Of a stretch of DNA of 64,000 nucleotides, positions 23,615 through 33,521 are shown piece by piece. The notes beneath the pieces were generated by a model that was not told where the DNA came from, did no database searches, and saw only the letters and a program-made list of their open reading frames with translations. The DNA is from UBA1402 sp964575345 (lineage in GTDB: Bacteria; Bacteroidota; Bacteroidia; Bacteroidales; UBA1402): assembly GCA_964575345.1 (NCBI GenBank), contig CAZNQD010000001.1:1-64000 (forward strand), read 5' to 3'. The translations under genes and the position numbers were made by a program. Positions within the stretch are counted from its first letter, which is position 1. Each line of letters begins with the position of its first letter.

Positions 23615-26600
23615 TTAACGAACTTCCATTACAAATTGGAATTCGTAATCCTGATGCGGCAGGCGATATTCGTCTCTGGGCAGGGCTCCCCAGCTGTTTA
23701 CACTACCCAGACCCATTTGCACTTTGTCGATGCACAGGTTGGTATAATCCAGCTTGGGTATTTGTTGTGAATGTCTCTGTCCCTTATTGTAACCGTCATC
23801 CAGAGATTCTATGGAATAATTTAGAGCCGAGGCCGAGAAAGGAGCGACCGAGCTGATTTTTATCCCCCTGCCTCCGGCATTCGTTTGTTTCCACCAACGG
23901 ATATCGGTTTTATTTCCGTTCTCCTGAGGCCTGATGTATGGATAAAACTGTTCCTCCACGGTTTGTTTATAAATACCCAAATCGGTAGAATTATTCCTGT
24001 CTGAATAATTTTCGATCGGTCCGCGGCCGTAATATTCGATCTTATCCATGAGCAATGGCATCTGTAGTTGCATACCGAATCGGAATAATTCAGGCGCTTT
24101 GGCATCGGCACCGGCGGTCATTTTTTGGCTGACTTCTATACTGCCCTGATTGTTGATGCGGTATGTCAGGTCGAGTTTGGAAGAAACGGAGCGCATATCG
24201 TACTTAGCTCTGATCACCACCAGGCCTTCCTCGATGGCATGTTCGAACGATTCCAGCCTTAAACCCGGATTCTTCCATACAGCCAGCTTTTGTTGCAGAT
24301 TGGCTCCGAAATCGTTGTCGGTGGGAGCGCGCCAGAAATTGGGCGTGAGGCTGCCGCCTTCGTTTAGCAAGTCAGTTCCCCGTACTTGCCATCTGCTCAG
24401 ATAGCCGTTGTGTTTGTTGAATTCTATGCGATAATTGTCGGCTTCGATGATAAGGAATCTCCAATCGTTTTCGATAATTTTAGGAGCTTGTACTTCCATG
24501 TTGGCAGTCTGGAGATTACCAAAGTTCAAAACATTTTCCCCGCGATCGCGTACAAAGAGTTGATTTTTGGCGACTACAAAACCGGCAGGCAATAGTTGCT
24601 CAGCTTTTTTTAGTTTAAAGGCTATATTCAGTAAAATTTCTTTGTCCGGACTAATGCCGCTTAAGTCGTAATCCAGCTTGAGCATTTTGGTTTGTCGGGC
24701 ACGGATATCAATTTTGTCAACTATACCGCTTTGGCAGGCTTTGCCGTTTACCAGTAAGGCCCATTCGACGTAAAAGGCACTTAGATCGCGGAAGAAGTTT
24801 TCGTTGTAAACCTTGATTTCTCCCTTTTCCAAGTCGGAAGCACTGGCCCAGATGGATTGGTACACATGGCCGACTTCGTGGAAATGAGGATTGGGCAGGC
24901 GATCGGGGCTGATCAGGCCGTTATCACAGAAATTGCCGTCACTGGCATCGTACAGGTTGAAGTCTCCGCCGTAGGCGTAAAACATGACGCCGTTTTTGTC
25001 GAATTTACGCAAAGACTGATCCACATAGTCCCAGATGAAACCGCCCTGGTATTTGGGGTATTTACGTACCAGATCCCAATATTCCTTGATGCCTCCCACA
25101 GAATTACCCATGGCGTGCGCGTACTCGCATTGAATCAGGGGTTTTTGAATATCGCCTTCGCAATAGCGTATGCAATTGTTGTAGCCGTAATACATGGGGC
25201 AGAAAACGTCGGTAAACTCGTTGGTCCTGGCTTGTTCGTACTGTACCGGACGGGAGGGATCTTCGGCCTTGATCCATTTGTAACACATTTCAAAATTCGG
25301 TCCAAAACCGGCTTCGTTGCCCATAGACCAGAAGATAACCGAAGGATGGTTGAAACCCCTTTGTACATTACGCTGATTGCGCTCCATGTGGGCCAGCGCG
25401 TAATCAGGGCGTTTAGCCGGGGTTCTTTCACCATAACCCAGGCCATGGCTTTCGACGTTGGCTTCGGCCACTACATAAATACCGTATTCGTCGCAAAGCT
25501 CGTACCACAGATTGTTGTCGGGATAGTGACAGGTGCGTACGGCATTCACGTTGTGTTCCTTCATCAAACGAATGTCCTGGATCATGCGTTCGGGGGAAAT
25601 GTAATAGCCGTAGTCGGGATCCATTTCGTGTCGGTTGACTCCTTTAAACAAGACTGCCTGTCCGTTGACCAGCACCTGATCGCCTTTGAGTTCGATTTTG
25701 CGGAAACCGACTTTGACAGGAATGGCTTCCAGTACCTGACCGCCCTTTTTGAGGCTGGCCACCAGGGTATAGAGATTGGGGCATTCGGCCGACCATTTTT
25801 GAGGATTGCTCAGATTCATCGTCAGGCTGAAATTGCCGCTTGCTTTTTGTTGTGCGTCGGCCACGGTTTGGTTGTTATTATCCAATAGAACCAATTCGAG
25901 TTCTCCTTTGCCCTTCATGCTGATGTCGATTTTCAGGCTGCCGTCTTTGTATTGGGCGTCCAGATCGGGAGTGATTCTGATATCCTGAATGTAATTCGAA
26001 GGACGGGCATATAAATAACAATCACGAGCTACACCACTCAGGCGAAAAAAGTCCTGGTCTTCGAGATAAGTACCGTCGCACCAGCGAAACACCTGAAAAG
26101 CAATCAGATTTTTGCCCGGCCGCAAATAGTTACTCAGGTTAAATTCGGCTTCCAGTTTGCTGTCTTCGCTGTAACCTACGTATTTACCGTTAACCCAAAG
26201 GTAAATGTTGGATGTAACGGAGCCGAAATGAGCAAAAATTTCTTTGTCTTTCCAGTTGTCAGGAATAGTGATTTCCCTGCGGTAGGAGCCCACGTGATTA
26301 TTTTCGACGGGAATGGAGGGAGGATCGCTTCTAAACTGGTTACGCCAGGCCCAGCCTGTGTTTACATAGATCGGATCTCCATAGCCGTTCATTTCCCAGA
26401 GACCCGGCACCGGCAAATGGGCCCAGTTTTGATCATCGAAATCGCTGCGAAAAAAGTCCAGAGGACGCTTGTTGGCATCTTTGACCCAGTTGAATTTCCA
26501 CATACCATTGAGGCTTAAGAAATTAATTGAACTTTCCCTGCAATTTTTCAGAGCTGCTTCCTGTGATTCATAAGCAAAATAATTCGTGTGCATTTCAGTT

Positions 26601-26704
26601 CTGTTCACGGCATTAATGCCCGGATCCTGCCATTCGTTTTTTTGCGCCATTGCGGCCAGAGCGACAGCAGTGAACATAAGTGCAGTTGTGATTCTTTTTT
26701 TCAT
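23615..26704 (-). CDS. Secreted GH2 beta-galactosidase
   Basis: The 1029-residue enzyme has a signal peptide (MKKRITTALMFTAVALAAMA) and the full LacZ-type layout: GH2 sugar-binding domain, immunoglobulin-like domain, TIM barrel, a further beta domain and the C-terminal Bgal small-chain domain. The acid/base Glu464 lies in WSMGNEAG and the nucleophile Glu527 in IQCEYAHAMGNS, matching E. coli LacZ Glu461 and Glu537. It should hydrolyse beta-galactosides in the periplasm or at the cell surface. The exact glycan is unknown. It follows the CotH-family gene by 20 bases, so the two probably share a transcript. No susC/susD pair is nearby. Confidence 0.93.
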   Translation of the reverse strand: MKKRITTALMFTAVALAAMAQKNEWQDPGINAVNRTEMHTNYFAYESQEAALKNCRESSINFLSLNGMWKFNWVKDANKRPLDFFRSDFDDQNWAHLPVPGLWEMNGYGDPIYVNTGWAWRNQFRSDPPSIPVENNHVGSYRREITIPDNWKDKEIFAHFGSVTSNIYLWVNGKYVGYSEDSKLEAEFNLSNYLRPGKNLIAFQVFRWCDGTYLEDQDFFRLSGVARDCYLYARPSNYIQDIRITPDLDAQYKDGSLKIDISMKGKGELELVLLDNNNQTVADAQQKASGNFSLTMNLSNPQKWSAECPNLYTLVASLKKGGQVLEAIPVKVGFRKIELKGDQVLVNGQAVLFKGVNRHEMDPDYGYYISPERMIQDIRLMKEHNVNAVRTCHYPDNNLWYELCDEYGIYVVAEANVESHGLGYGERTPAKRPDYALAHMERNQRNVQRGFNHPSVIFWSMGNEAGFGPNFEMCYKWIKAEDPSRPVQYEQARTNEFTDVFCPMYYGYNNCIRYCEGDIQKPLIQCEYAHAMGNSVGGIKEYWDLVRKYPKYQGGFIWDYVDQSLRKFDKNGVMFYAYGGDFNLYDASDGNFCDNGLISPDRLPNPHFHEVGHVYQSIWASASDLEKGEIKVYNENFFRDLSAFYVEWALLVNGKACQSGIVDKIDIRARQTKMLKLDYDLSGISPDKEILLNIAFKLKKAEQLLPAGFVVAKNQLFVRDRGENVLNFGNLQTANMEVQAPKIIENDWRFLIIEADNYRIEFNKHNGYLSRWQVRGTDLLNEGGSLTPNFWRAPTDNDFGANLQQKLAVWKNPGLRLESFEHAIEEGLVVIRAKYDMRSVSSKLDLTYRINNQGSIEVSQKMTAGADAKAPELFRFGMQLQMPLLMDKIEYYGRGPIENYSDRNNSTDLGIYKQTVEEQFYPYIRPQENGNKTDIRWWKQTNAGGRGIKISSVAPFSASALNYSIESLDDGYNKGQRHSQQIPKLDYTNLCIDKVQMGLGSVNSWGALPRDEYRLPHQDYEFQFVMEVR

Positions 26705-26724
26705 AGTTATCTGTTTATGAGTTA

Positions 26725-29562
26725 TTATGGAATTAGAATTTTATCAAAACGCTCTTTATACCTGAACAGATAGAGACCCTGCTTCAGGGAAACATAAGTG
26801 GGATTGTTTATAGTCTTATCTTCGAAAACCAGCCTGCCGTCTATGTTGAACAGAGAAAAATCTTCTCCGGCTTCAATATCATAAATAATCAACATACCTG
26901 TTCTGCTTATCAGCAAAGGCACGTGTTCAGTAATCTTGTTCAGGGCCAGGGTGTCATCGGCCGGATTCATGTCGTAAATGGCCAGAGAATCGGGCAGATT
27001 GTCTCCGCTAACAGCAAAGTAGGCATGAAAGGCTGGCAGCGACAATTGTTGCTGGTCTTCCTGCAGCACAAAATGCAAATGATCTTCCAGTAGATAAGTA
27101 CCTGCCGTAGGGATGTTTAGGGTTCTGAAACCGGTGTTTCCGGCAAAGCTGTAATCGTTATTGCCTTGCTGGTAGGAACTTTTGGTATCGAATACAAAAA
27201 TATAAGCTTGCTGCTCTCTTTCCGGGCCGACCGAGAACAAATAGGGCCCGGCCTTGGGTCTGAGGCTGCTTACCAGGCTCAGCGAGTCAAAACGGTTGGA
27301 ATCAGCCTTGTATTCCATCAGGAAATAATCTTTACCGGGTTGTAAAATAGCCATTTCTTTGTTGCGTATCGATTTTACGTCAAGTGGCAAGGATAGGTCA
27401 TACCAGCTTAGGCTACGTTCAAAACTCCGGAAAAGCATGCGCTCTGATAAAAGCTGAGCATCCTGACTGTAATCATAAGAAGCCGACAAACTGTCGTTGG
27501 CGCAAAACAGTGTAACATCGGCCTGGATTGTTCCGTAATTCAAGACTTCAGCTCCAGGCAATATAATCAGGCTGTCTACAAGTATTTTTTCGTCTTCGGC
27601 CAATTCCAGTTTGGCCCCTTTTGCAATAATGGCAGTAGCATAGGCATTGGGAATGTTGTTGTCCCAATTTTCTTCCATAGCCCAAAGCGGTTGTTGAGGA
27701 TCTGCCGGATTGAAGATGCTTTGAAAATAAGCACGGTCAGGAATAAACCGATATTCTCGTTGACCGCTTTTGTTCTTGGTTGACCAGGAGACCACGTTGC
27801 CGTTGGCATCAATGCCCAAATCATTCAAAGTGCTGTTGTCTGAAAGCACCATAAAGCCATAGTGCCCGTCTTCGTTGGGGCTGGGATAGAGTGTAAAGGC
27901 TGTTTTTTGTACCGGATCCAGCGGAATTTTAGCCTGGGCGGCATTGATATAAACATAGGCTTTGCTGGCTTTGTTACGAAGATGGTAAATACTGCGGTTT
28001 TGTTCGTCTTTGCTGCAGCTGATTTCGAATTTTGCCCAATCGCCGGCAGTTTCAGGATCGTAAGTATATCCAAGCTGATAACCCCCGGCCACTTCTTCGC
28101 AAATCAGGTATTTGTTGTTGAGCTGACATTGCAAATGATACCAGACATAAGGCTCAGGACTAAAATATTCCATGGTATCTACCGGAGGAAGCGGAGGATC
28201 TCCCGGGTCTATGGTATCGCTGCTGGCCATGGAAGTAAAGTAACCATCCAGGAAATCAATGCGTTCACTAAGGTAATTGCGCAGGTATTCCATCTGCATG
28301 GCAAAACTGATGTTGGCTCCGTAATAAATCTCGTTGTAAATTCTCGAAGAAAGGGCAGTACTCCATTTCTGATAATTCAGCTTTTGTGAGGCATCGAGTT
28401 CTTCTTCCAGATTGTAGAGCAGATGTATCAGATCTTCTTTGAGCAGCTGATTCTGATAAATGACTTTCCAGTGTTCAGCGATCATTTTTCGGATGGGAGG
28501 AATAGTCAGTACTTTGTTGATAAGCTCTTTTACCCGGTTGTTGCTGAAACATTTCAACATGATGGATTCGGAGCGGCCATCGTTCGATAACGAATAAATC
28601 CGATTGCAGTTTCCAAAGGAAATATCGTTGTCCCAGAGTGGTCCAAAGTAAAAACGATCGTCGTCGCGGTGTTTTTTTATGTAAATACTCCAGAGCCCGT
28701 CGGGGTTGGCTGTCAGTTCGTTGGCAATGTACCAGTTGACAAAAGCGGTGGTATCCAGGTAGCGGCATATGTTTTCGTAGGCAGCCTGAGTGTTGTTGTA
28801 GTTTAAAATACTTTGTTCAAAAGCATTGTAGTGCTGAATGATGTATTGGCGTTGAGCAGCCGTGATTTCATCGTTATCGGGGTATTTGATGGTCACTTTA
28901 TTGCCAATATTGCTGGAGAAAGCTTCGGGAAACAATTCGCCTTTGCTTGGGTCAAAAGAGCCGGTAATCCCAAAACCATCTATCTCGAGCACATAGCCCC
29001 CTGTTACGTTTGGATCAATCTGCGAAGTATCCATTTTTTCAGTATTCACCCGGTCTTTATCGCGTTCTATCTGATCGGTAAGCATATAATTACCAATATA
29101 ATTTCCATTGAGGACTACGTCAACAAAACGATAATCGGGTGTGTAATGAATACTGCAGGCTTTACTGATTTCGAAGGCAAGGGCGTTGCGCGCTAAAGTT
29201 TTATCGGCATGGTTGGCCAAAAGCACCCAGTCTTTTTCTTTTGCAGTCATACCCAGCAGCCTGAATTTCTCGTCCAGTTTGATGCGATAGGGTTTTTTGG
29301 CCAGGTTCCAGGTGGAATTGCCTCGTCCCCTGATCTGTATAGTACTGTCGTATTGTCCGGGAGTTTCATCACCGGCAACAACGCAAAGAGAGCCCGAAAA
29401 GTAAACCTCTTTTTGTATGGGCACTTTAGCTCCGTTTGTGTAAGCCGAATCTGTGGTAATATACAGAGTGGGCAGATTGCTCAGTTGTTCCTGAGCCGGT
29501 AGCAGCAGGGGCAGGAAAAGGAAAAGAGCAACAGTCAGCAAGTGTTTCTTCAGCCTTGGCAT
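26725..29562 (-). CDS. CotH-family protein with T9SS C-terminal sorting domain
   Basis: A 945-residue secreted protein. After a signal peptide (MPRLKKHLLTVALFLFLPLL) comes a CotH kinase-like domain, roughly residues 35-430, with QIRGRGNSTWNLAKKPYRIK, then LLANHADKTLARNALA, and later a GPLWDNDISFGN segment that holds the family's catalytic-loop-like acidic residues. A lectin- or beta-rich middle follows. The last 75 residues (FSLFNIDGRLVFEDK, then LKQGLYLFRYKERFDKILIP) look like a type A T9SS sorting domain, so it is probably exported and anchored at the surface. Known CotH proteins phosphorylate spore-coat proteins; the substrate here is unknown. Alternative start ATG 29592 would add ten residues. 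The lacZ-like gene follows by 20 bases. Confidence 0.83.
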   Translation of the reverse strand: MPRLKKHLLTVALFLFLPLLLPAQEQLSNLPTLYITTDSAYTNGAKVPIQKEVYFSGSLCVVAGDETPGQYDSTIQIRGRGNSTWNLAKKPYRIKLDEKFRLLGMTAKEKDWVLLANHADKTLARNALAFEISKACSIHYTPDYRFVDVVLNGNYIGNYMLTDQIERDKDRVNTEKMDTSQIDPNVTGGYVLEIDGFGITGSFDPSKGELFPEAFSSNIGNKVTIKYPDNDEITAAQRQYIIQHYNAFEQSILNYNNTQAAYENICRYLDTTAFVNWYIANELTANPDGLWSIYIKKHRDDDRFYFGPLWDNDISFGNCNRIYSLSNDGRSESIMLKCFSNNRVKELINKVLTIPPIRKMIAEHWKVIYQNQLLKEDLIHLLYNLEEELDASQKLNYQKWSTALSSRIYNEIYYGANISFAMQMEYLRNYLSERIDFLDGYFTSMASSDTIDPGDPPLPPVDTMEYFSPEPYVWYHLQCQLNNKYLICEEVAGGYQLGYTYDPETAGDWAKFEISCSKDEQNRSIYHLRNKASKAYVYINAAQAKIPLDPVQKTAFTLYPSPNEDGHYGFMVLSDNSTLNDLGIDANGNVVSWSTKNKSGQREYRFIPDRAYFQSIFNPADPQQPLWAMEENWDNNIPNAYATAIIAKGAKLELAEDEKILVDSLIILPGAEVLNYGTIQADVTLFCANDSLSASYDYSQDAQLLSERMLFRSFERSLSWYDLSLPLDVKSIRNKEMAILQPGKDYFLMEYKADSNRFDSLSLVSSLRPKAGPYLFSVGPEREQQAYIFVFDTKSSYQQGNNDYSFAGNTGFRTLNIPTAGTYLLEDHLHFVLQEDQQQLSLPAFHAYFAVSGDNLPDSLAIYDMNPADDTLALNKITEHVPLLISRTGMLIIYDIEAGEDFSLFNIDGRLVFEDKTINNPTYVSLKQGLYLFRYKERFDKILIP

Positions 29563-29607
29563 TATAAGGGGTGTATACGGACTCAGGTTCATTTTATTAT
29601 AAACATG

Positions 29608-29615
29608 CAAAATAA
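29608..29615 (-). promoter_or_regulatory. Candidate -7 box for the CotH/GH2 operon
   Basis: The plus strand reads CAAAATAA, i.e. TTATTTTG on the minus strand, one base off TAnnTTTG. The same variant lies upstream of kdgK at 34594-34601. It overlaps the TTG at the start of the longest frame, arguing for an internal ATG. Confidence 0.4.
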
Positions 29616-29775
29616 TCGAATTTTGCTAATAAACAGCGTCTAAAATTAGTTCAATAAAGTATATTCAAAGTTCATTTTTTGTACAGTGCTTTTTTATCTA
29701 AAGTCAAAGATGGATTTTCAGCCGAATTGCTTACATTAGCGGCAGTTTATGCTTTCTTCTGATTTTATATTAACT

Positions 29776-31221
29776 ATGAAGAATCAATTATCCCGTAGGG
29801 ATTTTATAAAAAAAACCGGAATAAGCCTTTTGGCTATTCCGCTGCTTGGCTCTCTGGGCTCAGTGAGTTCGTTGATGGCGGCTCCGTCTTCCCGAACTAA
29901 ATTAAAAACAAAAAACCAGGTTCGGGGCTTTGAATATCCTCAACATCCGGGCAAACTTAACTTAAATGTGTTGGATTTTGGTGTTGTGGGCGATGGAGTA
30001 ACATTGAATACTAAAGCTTTGCAACAGGCTATTGATCGTTGCTTCGTATTGGGTGGCGGAGAAGTGTTCGTCCCCGCCGGCGACTATTTGACCGGTGCTA
30101 TTCAATTACGTTCGGGTGTTTTGCTGCGTTTGGATCCGGAGGCAATTATCAGAGGCACGCCCTCTTTTGAGGATTATCCCGTGATGCAGGTGCGTTGGGA
30201 AGGCAAGTGGATACAAGGTCACACAGCTCTTATATATGCGGTGGATGCCAGCTATACCGGCATTACAGGTGAAGGTAAAATCATTGGCCACCCAGCATTG
30301 GGAGGCAGGCCAAACAAGGATAATCCTCTGAGGCATCCTGCTCTGATTGAACCCATAAATTGTAAGAACCTCTTATTTAGTGATTTTTCCACTTCTTATA
30401 AAAGTATGTGGTGCATACATCCTACTTATTGCGAAAATATCCATTTCAAAGACCTGACCATTAGATCCACAGGAGGCAACGGAGACGGTATAGACGTAGA
30501 TTCATGTAAACATGTTTTGATCGAAGGCTGTGACATCGAAACCGGTGACGATTGCATCGCCATCAAGTCGGGCAGGGGCATGGAGGCCAATGTATTGATG
30601 CGTACTACCGAAGATGTGTATATACGTAATTGTCGGCTCTCGGACAGTATTTTTGCCTGTATCGGCATTGGTAGTGAAACTTCCGGAGGCATACGGGGAG
30701 TCAGAATTGAGCATTGTCGTTTTGAGAATACCCGTACCCATGCCATTTACATTAAATCCAGGCCGGGCAGAGGTGCTTTCATAGAAGACATTAGTGCCGA
30801 AGACCTTGATGTATCAGGCATGCAAGGTGGTTTTTTGCGTTTCAACCTGATGGGCAGCGGCTTGCAGGATCAGGTGCCTGTACCCGGATTAGATGGTATT
30901 CCCACTGTTAGGAATTTTTCTTTCAAAAACGTACAGGTCAGAGATGTAAAAGATTTGGTGGATGGAACTTCAATACATCCCGATAAACCCCTCGAAGGTC
31001 TGGTGTTGGAGCATATCAGCGGAGAAGCCCTGTGGGGTATCCGTTTGGCCAACATTAAGAAGGCAGTTTTGAGGAATATTGACGTAAATATCAAAGAGGG
31101 CGATGTGCTAAGTGTTCACAATGTGCAGGGTAAAGGCCTGGAAAAGGCCACAGAGATAGGATTCCCACACAAAATTGAAGCAGCGGTTGCAGAGCCCGAT
31201 CCACCTTATGTGTTGAAGTAA
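29776..31221 (+). CDS. Tat-exported GH28 polygalacturonase-like enzyme
   Basis: The 481-residue protein begins with a twin-arginine signal (SRRDFIKKTGISLLAIP). The rest is a right-handed beta-helix with GH28 features: an Asp pair in TGDDCIAIKSG (Asp258-Asp259), the IGSETSGGIRG turn, and the RIK-like YIKSRPGRG. Such enzymes hydrolyse galacturonan or substituted pectin fragments. I chose ATG 29776 because it places the Arg pair at residues 7-8; an in-frame ATG at 29749 would add nine residues. The gene faces the uronate block at 31.3-36 kb, which could use the released galacturonate. It ends at a bidirectional terminator. Tat export implies folding and perhaps cofactor loading before export, or is only a family habit. 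Confidence 0.88.
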   Translation: MKNQLSRRDFIKKTGISLLAIPLLGSLGSVSSLMAAPSSRTKLKTKNQVRGFEYPQHPGKLNLNVLDFGVVGDGVTLNTKALQQAIDRCFVLGGGEVFVPAGDYLTGAIQLRSGVLLRLDPEAIIRGTPSFEDYPVMQVRWEGKWIQGHTALIYAVDASYTGITGEGKIIGHPALGGRPNKDNPLRHPALIEPINCKNLLFSDFSTSYKSMWCIHPTYCENIHFKDLTIRSTGGNGDGIDVDSCKHVLIEGCDIETGDDCIAIKSGRGMEANVLMRTTEDVYIRNCRLSDSIFACIGIGSETSGGIRGVRIEHCRFENTRTHAIYIKSRPGRGAFIEDISAEDLDVSGMQGGFLRFNLMGSGLQDQVPVPGLDGIPTVRNFSFKNVQVRDVKDLVDGTSIHPDKPLEGLVLEHISGEALWGIRLANIKKAVLRNIDVNIKEGDVLSVHNVQGKGLEKATEIGFPHKIEAAVAEPDPPYVLK

Positions 31222-31230
31222 ACAATAACA

Positions 31231-31264
31231 AAAGAGCATCCCGTTTTACTGAGATGCTCTTTTT
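31231..31264. terminator. Bidirectional terminator between the GH28 gene and the exuT-like gene
   Basis: AAAGAGCATC (31231-31240) pairs with GATGCTCTTT (31253-31262) around a 12-base loop, with A's before and T's after. It separates two converging transcripts. Confidence 0.9.
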
Positions 31265-31294
31265 GTGAAGTTCATTCAATGATATGAAGTTGAA

Positions 31295-32812
31295 TTAAAT
31301 AGTAATCTTTTTGTATTTCGGCACCAGGGACTTCATGATAATCCAGCCAAGGAGGTAGGCAACGGCACAGAAACAGAATACAATGAAATAACCTGAATTG
31401 ATGCCTTCGAAGCCCATAAACTCCATGGGTTGACGAACGTATTCAGCTCCACTTGCCATTAAATCTTTTGTCATAACAACAATTTCGTTGTCTACCAGTG
31501 TTGTACCGCTTGTATAATCGAAAAGAACTCCGGAACTTTTGTTGATAAAGAAGGAGCCTATACCTCCAGCCATACCTCCAATACCTGTAATAGTGGCAAT
31601 GGTGCTTTTTGGGAACATATCGCCAACAGTAGAGAACAGGTTGGCTGACCAGGCCTGGTGGGCAGCACCGGCAATACCGATAATGATAACCGGGAACCAG
31701 TATGAATATTCACCCAGGGGTTGAGCAAATAGAGCCAGCAGGGGGAAGAAAGCAAAAATCAACATAGATTTCATACGTCCGGCATAGGGTTCCATTTTTT
31801 TCTTGTCCACCAGATAAGTAGGCAGGTAACCACCTAACATTGAAATCATGGTGATACCGTAGAGAATAAATATGAGCATCTGTGCTGTCTTATTGTCCGA
31901 AGGTAAATTGTAAACATCGCTCAGATAAGCCGGAGTCCAGAACAGGAAGAACCACCATACACCATCGGTCAGGAATTTTCCTGAAACAAAGGCCCAGGTT
32001 TGTTTGAAAGTAAAACATTTCCAGAAAGAAATCTTTTTATCGTTGCCCTTGGAGTCTTTGTTGTGATTATCGTCTGCACTATCCTGGTTGATATAGGCTA
32101 ATTCTGCGGCATTGACTTTAGGATTCTTTTCGGGTTTCTTATAAACGAATACCCAAAAGCCCATCCAGAGGAAACCCAGAGCACCTATGATGATAAAAGA
32201 CATTTCCCAGCCATATTTAACCGCAATCACCGGAATGGTAAGGGGAGCAACCAAAGCACCTATCTGAGCCCCGGTGTTGAATAAACTGGTAGAGAAAGCC
32301 CGGTCTTTTTTGGGAAAATACTCAGCCGTTGCCTTGATGGCTGCCGGAAAGTTGCCGGCTTCGCCAAAGGCCAGCACCATACGGGCAAAAATAAATAAAG
32401 TGACACTAACGCTTACAATCAAACCTACATCTCCAACACCGGCAATGGCTTCTTTGGCGCCTTCGAAACCTACCAGCCATTTCCCGGCAACAACGCCCGA
32501 TGTGGCTATACCGCAATAGGCGTGCAAACAGGCGCCTACCGACCAAATACCAATTGCCCAAAGGAATCCTTTTTTTGTATCCATCCAGTCGATTAATCTG
32601 CCGAAAATCAACATGGATACAGCATAAAACAAGGAGAATAAGGAAACGATGGTTCCGTAGTCGTCGTTGGTCCAGTGGAATTCCGGTGCAATAAAATCTT
32701 TCCAGGTTAAGGATAAAACCTGACGGTCAAGGTAGTTGATCGTTGTAGCAAAGAACAACATCGCACAGATTACCCAGCGATAGTTGGTCATCTTTTCTTT
32801 CATTTGAGTCAT
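31295..32812 (-). CDS. exuT: MFS hexuronate transporter, ExuT-like
   Basis: A 505-residue major facilitator with about 12 membrane segments. It starts with the anion:cation symporter pattern (ATTINYLDRQVLSLTWKDFI) and has a charged central loop (residues about 225-265). Position after kdgK and eda, and the family resemblance to ExuT, suggest uptake of galacturonate or glucuronate with protons. The symbol rests on family and context, as substrate cannot be read directly. It is 28 bases after eda and is the last gene of the uronate operon, closed by the terminator at 31231-31264. Confidence 0.82.
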   Translation of the reverse strand: MTQMKEKMTNYRWVICAMLFFATTINYLDRQVLSLTWKDFIAPEFHWTNDDYGTIVSLFSLFYAVSMLIFGRLIDWMDTKKGFLWAIGIWSVGACLHAYCGIATSGVVAGKWLVGFEGAKEAIAGVGDVGLIVSVSVTLFIFARMVLAFGEAGNFPAAIKATAEYFPKKDRAFSTSLFNTGAQIGALVAPLTIPVIAVKYGWEMSFIIIGALGFLWMGFWVFVYKKPEKNPKVNAAELAYINQDSADDNHNKDSKGNDKKISFWKCFTFKQTWAFVSGKFLTDGVWWFFLFWTPAYLSDVYNLPSDNKTAQMLIFILYGITMISMLGGYLPTYLVDKKKMEPYAGRMKSMLIFAFFPLLALFAQPLGEYSYWFPVIIIGIAGAAHQAWSANLFSTVGDMFPKSTIATITGIGGMAGGIGSFFINKSSGVLFDYTSGTTLVDNEIVVMTKDLMASGAEYVRQPMEFMGFEGINSGYFIVFCFCAVAYLLGWIIMKSLVPKYKKITI

Positions 32813-32840
32813 GTTTATAGATTTAGAGATAAATAAATGT

Positions 32841-33509
32841 CTAACGCATCGATTGTATTAGTGTTAAAACTTCATTGCATTTGTTGCTGATGTAAGACCA
32901 GTTGTTGGCTGCGATTTCTTCTTTGGGAAAGAGCTTGGAGCCCATGCCAACGCAACAAACTCCTGATTTGAACCAGGCTGTCAGATTGTCTTTTTCGGGT
33001 TCAACGCCGCCGGTCACCATCAGCAAAGACCAGGGCATGGGGGCCATTACGTTTTTGACAAAAGAAGGACCACCCACATTGCCGGCAGGGAATATTTTGC
33101 ATATATCGCAACCGGCTTCCTGGGCATAGCCGATTTCAGTAACAGAGCCGCAGCCGGGCGCATAGGGAATGAGCCGACGATTGCAAACCTTTGCTACTTC
33201 AGGATTGAACAGCGGACCGACAATAAAATTGGCTCCCAGCTGAATGTACAGCGAGGCCGTTCCGGCGTCTATGACCGAACCGGCACCCATAATCATTTCA
33301 GGACAGGCTTTATCGGCATATTTGACCAGTTCCTTGAAAACTTCCTGCGCAAAGTCGCCCCTGTTGGTAAATTCAAAAACACGAACACCCCCCTGGTAAC
33401 AAGCCAGCAAGACTTGCCTGGCCACTTCGGTGTCTTTGTGGTAGAAGACAGGTATCATGCCGCTTGTGCAAATTGTATTGATTACCTGCTGTTTTGAAAA
33501 TTTCGCCAT
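32841..33509 (-). CDS. eda: KDPG/KHG aldolase
   Basis: The 222-residue class I aldolase has the Schiff-base lysine in CDICKIFPAGNVGG and the family segments GAGSVIDAGTASLYIQLGA and MVTGGVEPEKDNL. It splits 2-keto-3-deoxy-6-phosphogluconate into pyruvate and glyceraldehyde-3-phosphate, the last step of hexuronate breakdown. It begins 12 bases after kdgK and precedes the transporter gene, so the three form a clear operon. Confidence 0.93.
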   Translation of the reverse strand: MAKFSKQQVINTICTSGMIPVFYHKDTEVARQVLLACYQGGVRVFEFTNRGDFAQEVFKELVKYADKACPEMIMGAGSVIDAGTASLYIQLGANFIVGPLFNPEVAKVCNRRLIPYAPGCGSVTEIGYAQEAGCDICKIFPAGNVGGPSFVKNVMAPMPWSLLMVTGGVEPEKDNLTAWFKSGVCCVGMGSKLFPKEEIAANNWSYISNKCNEVLTLIQSMR

Positions 33510-33521
33510 AATTATTCTTGT

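Noticed and set aside
24857..25888. 343-residue open frame on the plus strand
   Set aside because: Antisense shadow of the GH2 beta-galactosidase, whose catalytic motifs fall inside it. No independent support.
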